Below, in pieces: positions 55,602-57,590 of a stretch of DNA of 57,590 nucleotides (its first letter is position 1; each line of letters begins with the position of its first letter). The position numbers and the translations under genes are program-made. The stretch is from Pseudomonadota bacterium. Its GTDB lineage: Bacteria; Pseudomonadota; Gammaproteobacteria; Ga0077536. Below the pieces are notes generated by a model. It had not been told where the DNA came from. It was given only the letters and a program-made list of their open reading frames with translations, and did no database searches. The stretch lies in the NCBI GenBank assembly GCA_027618655.1, contig JAQCEL010000004.1:1-57590 (forward strand), given 5' to 3'.

Positions 55602-56060
55602 ATGCCACTAACCCAAATCCGGCTGGCACGCTCCAGCGACCTGAATGAGCTAGATGTCTTAGTCGCCGCTTACCATCAATTTGAGGGGATTACGCTCGCG
55701 CTTGAAACCCGCAAACGTGGCATAACGCAGCTGATGGAAAGCAACGAACTAGGCCGTATTTGGTTGATCGAAGTTGACGAACTGGTCGTTGGCTACATCG
55801 CCGTTTGTTTCGGTTATGGCCTCGAGTTTGCGGGCCGCGATGCATTCATCGACGAATTTTTCATTAGCGAGAACTATCGCGGTCAAGGCCTAGGATCGAA
55901 CGTCTTAGAACTCGTTGCGAGGGAAGTCTCGCAATTGAATTTTGCAGCGCTACATTTGGAGGTTGCGAAGTCAAACGTGCGCGCCGCACGCTTGTACGCG
56001 GCTGCCGGATTTGAGGCGCGTGCAAAGTATCGGTTAATGACTCGCAAATTGACCGAGTAG
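55602..56060 (+). CDS. GNAT-family N-acetyltransferase
   Basis: 152 residues from the ATG after GAAGGACTGGG. IRLARSSDLNELDVLVAAYH is the typical beginning, FIDEFFISENYRGQGLGSNV the acetyl-CoA binding V/I-x-x-x-x-RGQG-x-G motif (residues about 84-103), and LHLEVAKSNVRAARLYAAAG the fold-closing segment. It transfers an acetyl group to an amine of unknown identity; in thiol conjugation pathways an acetyltransferase can finish mercapturate-type products, which is only speculative here. It belongs to the LLM-GST-GNAT run. Confidence 0.88.
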   Translation: MPLTQIRLARSSDLNELDVLVAAYHQFEGITLALETRKRGITQLMESNELGRIWLIEVDELVVGYIAVCFGYGLEFAGRDAFIDEFFISENYRGQGLGSNVLELVAREVSQLNFAALHLEVAKSNVRAARLYAAAGFEARAKYRLMTRKLTE

Positions 56061-56182
56061 ACGCTCAGGTTGTCACTAATCTGTGCATTACTAGAACGTC
56101 ATCTGCGCGTCCCGGGTACTGGCTTGCTAGATAGGCGAATAAGTCGCACTATCATTTTTTCCGCATTCGCAACGACGAGGTC

Positions 56183-56665
56183 ATGATGAATAAGATAACG
56201 CTATCGACACTTGTCCTCGGTGCCATGCTGATCCTTGGCGCGGTTGGGTGCGGTTCCGAGGCCCCGGTCGCGGTCGACAACAAAAACAAGGACGCCTGGT
56301 ACATGGATCCGCCCGCAGGGGTGACCAAAACAGAGTTAGTCGATCCGGCGACCTACGCACCGGTTGTTCCTGAAAGAATCGCCGAGGCGGAAGAATTTTT
56401 ATCCGAGATCGGAACCTCGCAGATCAGCCCCGGCGAAGTCGCCTACTTCGTTGGACGTGAACTCGATATGCCGGCGGTCACGCGGCCGTTTCTTATTCGT
56501 GGGCTCTCACGAAATCAATCGGTCCAGACGATCCGCATTGTTGGAAACGCATTGTGGGTGTCCAGCAAGGACGCACCAGGTGATCAGTCACCGTTGCGCC
56601 GACAACCACTGGTGCTGATCATGCAAGAAGTCCCGGAATTGGTCTACGTGACAACTGAGAAATAA
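56183..56665 (+). CDS. Hypothetical lipoprotein
   Basis: 160 residues with a lipoprotein signal (LVLGAMLILGAVGC) and a mature domain beginning GSEAPVAVDNKNKD. I recognise no family. A conserved-looking part is SPGEVAYFVGRELDMP and RPFLIRGLSRNQS, followed by a beta-rich tail ending in PELVYVTTEK. The lipobox position (AVGC) is acceptable. It lies alone between the GNAT gene and the DMGDH-like gene, with no clear operon link. Probably anchored in a membrane facing the periplasm. Confidence 0.7.
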   Translation: MMNKITLSTLVLGAMLILGAVGCGSEAPVAVDNKNKDAWYMDPPAGVTKTELVDPATYAPVVPERIAEAEEFLSEIGTSQISPGEVAYFVGRELDMPAVTRPFLIRGLSRNQSVQTIRIVGNALWVSSKDAPGDQSPLRRQPLVLIMQEVPELVYVTTEK

Positions 56666-56779
56666 GATCGCCACTGGACTTCCTGGCAAAGCAAAACCTC
56701 AAGCAAGCTTACCAAGTCCGAACCGTGCCTCACGGTTGAGGGCTTATGAAAACTGTTAGCGCAATACGTGGAAACGACT

Positions 56780-57590
56780 ATGACGAAATCATTACCGGAA
56801 ACGGCTAGGGTTGTTATCGTCGGCGGTGGTGTGGTCGGCTGCTCGGTCGCCTACCATCTCACGAAAATCGGCATTTCTGATGTCGTATTGCTCGAGCGCA
56901 AACAACTCACGTCTGGTACGACATGGCATGCTGCAGGCTTAGTCGGGCAACTGCGCGGTTCGCGAAATATGACCTTGCTCGCGAAATACACTGCCGAACT
57001 CTACCGCGGCTTGGAAGCAGAAACCGGACAGGCGACTGGGTTTAAGCAAAATGGTTCGATATCTCTAGCAACGACCGAAGGCCGATTCGAAGAACTAAAA
57101 CGTATGGCTTCGATGGCCAAGGTTTTCGAGTTGGAAGTTAATGTGCTCGGTGTTGATGATGTGAATGTTCGCTACCCGCTGATCAATACGGATGATGTCG
57201 TTGGCGCAATTCACATTCCCTCGGATGGCCAAGCAAACCCCGTCGACGTCACTCAAGCGTTAGCGAAAGGCGCGCGCGCTCGGGGGACCAGCATCTTCGA
57301 AAATACGCAAGTCACCTCAATTCACCATGAAGGTGGCCACGTAACTGGGGTCTCGACCCCAGCGGGTGATATTCGCGCTGACTTCGTGGTGATTTGCGGT
57401 GGCATGTGGTCGCGCGACCTCGGCGCAACTATCGGTGTCGATATTCCACTGCATGCTTGCGAGCATTTTTATATCGTGACTGAGCCGATCGACGGGCTGC
57501 CTCGAGATTTACCGGTCCTGCGTGATTACGATGCCTGCGCTTATTTCAAAGAAGACGCGGGAAAAATATTGTTAGGCGCGTTCGAGCCGC
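56780..57590 (+). CDS. FAD-dependent oxidoreductase (dimethylglycine/sarcosine dehydrogenase type), N-terminal part
   Basis: Runs off the right edge; 270 codons are visible. The start ATG (56780) is followed by the FAD site [17 protein letters not shown], then [19 protein letters not shown]: the His in TWHAAG is the residue that takes covalent FAD in DMGDH and sarcosine dehydrogenases. [20 protein letters not shown] and [10 protein letters not shown] continue the fold. The full family is about 800 residues, with a C-terminal aminomethyltransferase-like domain that would lie outside the window. It oxidatively demethylates N-methylated amines such as dimethylglycine or sarcosine. Confidence 0.88.
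   Translation, partial: MTKSLPETARVVIVGGGVVGCSVAYHLTKIGISDVVLLERKQLTSGTTWHAAGLVGQLRGSRNMTLLAKYTAELYRGLEAETGQATGFKQNGSISLATTEGRFEELKRMASMAKVFELEVNVLGVDDVNVRYPLINTDDVVGAIHIPSDGQANPVDVTQALAKGARARGTSIFENTQVTSIHHEGGHVTGVSTPAGDIRADFVVICGGMWSRDLGATIGVDIPLHACEHFYIVTEPIDGLPRDLPVLRDYDACAYFKEDAGKILLGAFEP

Overview
The window reads as chromosomal DNA of an environmental Gammaproteobacterium. The didermic envelope genes (TamA/TamB, split PqiA with PqiB/PqiC, a DolP-like lipoprotein), mid-50s GC by eye and E. coli-like Shine-Dalgarno sites support this; the exact lineage cannot be read from the sequence. I saw no rRNA, tRNA, CRISPR array or intact insertion sequence. Both ends are cut inside genes: a hydantoinase B-type subunit at the left and a DMGDH-type flavoprotein at the right.

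Layout. 1-2.9 kb: the 3' end of hyuB overlaps a flavin monooxygenase of the bacterial luciferase (LLM) family, followed by a second LLM gene. 3.0-4.7 kb: a Sel1-repeat protein and a badly decayed NADH dehydrogenase-like pseudogene. 4.9-15.4 kb: an envelope block, with pqiA (split in two)-pqiB-pqiC on the minus strand divergent from tamA-tamB, then a BON-domain lipoprotein. 15.4-17.1 kb: a REP-like inverted repeat and an Xre/RES toxin-antitoxin pair. 17.2-26.9 kb: SDR, crotonase, two TauD/TfdA dioxygenases, a GST, a molybdenum sulfite-dehydrogenase-like enzyme with its cytochrome c, a metallo-beta-lactamase-fold protein, an MFS transporter and a second pseudogene (quinone oxidoreductase). 27.1-35.5 kb: an HAE3/MMPL-type RND transporter, a sulfotransferase, a beta-propeller protein, a D-aminoacylase-type amidohydrolase, an amidohydrolase-2 protein and a truncated haemoglobin.

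35.6-56.7 kb is a dense oxygenase and catabolic region. It holds two acyl-CoA-dehydrogenase-fold flavin monooxygenases, two related LLM oxidoreductases, an AlkB-like membrane di-iron enzyme, a cupin, an acyl-CoA synthetase, an SDR, a Baeyer-Villiger-type flavin monooxygenase, a crotonase, an acyl-CoA dehydrogenase and a five-gene soluble di-iron monooxygenase operon (tmoABCDE-like). A SulP permease, a GST and a GNAT acetyltransferase follow. The likely theme is O2-dependent activation of a hydrophobic substrate (alkane, alkene, aromatic or terpenoid), then ketone or alcohol oxidation, CoA activation and beta-oxidation.

The most interesting points are: a tmo-type hydroxylase whose iron and pocket residues fall at the numbering I recall for toluene 4-monooxygenase, with no reductase gene beside it and a GST downstream; a possible sulfonate-to-sulfite-to-sulfate module around TauD and the molybdenum enzyme; physical clustering of three envelope-homeostasis systems; and two catabolic oxidoreductase genes decayed by large internal deletions.
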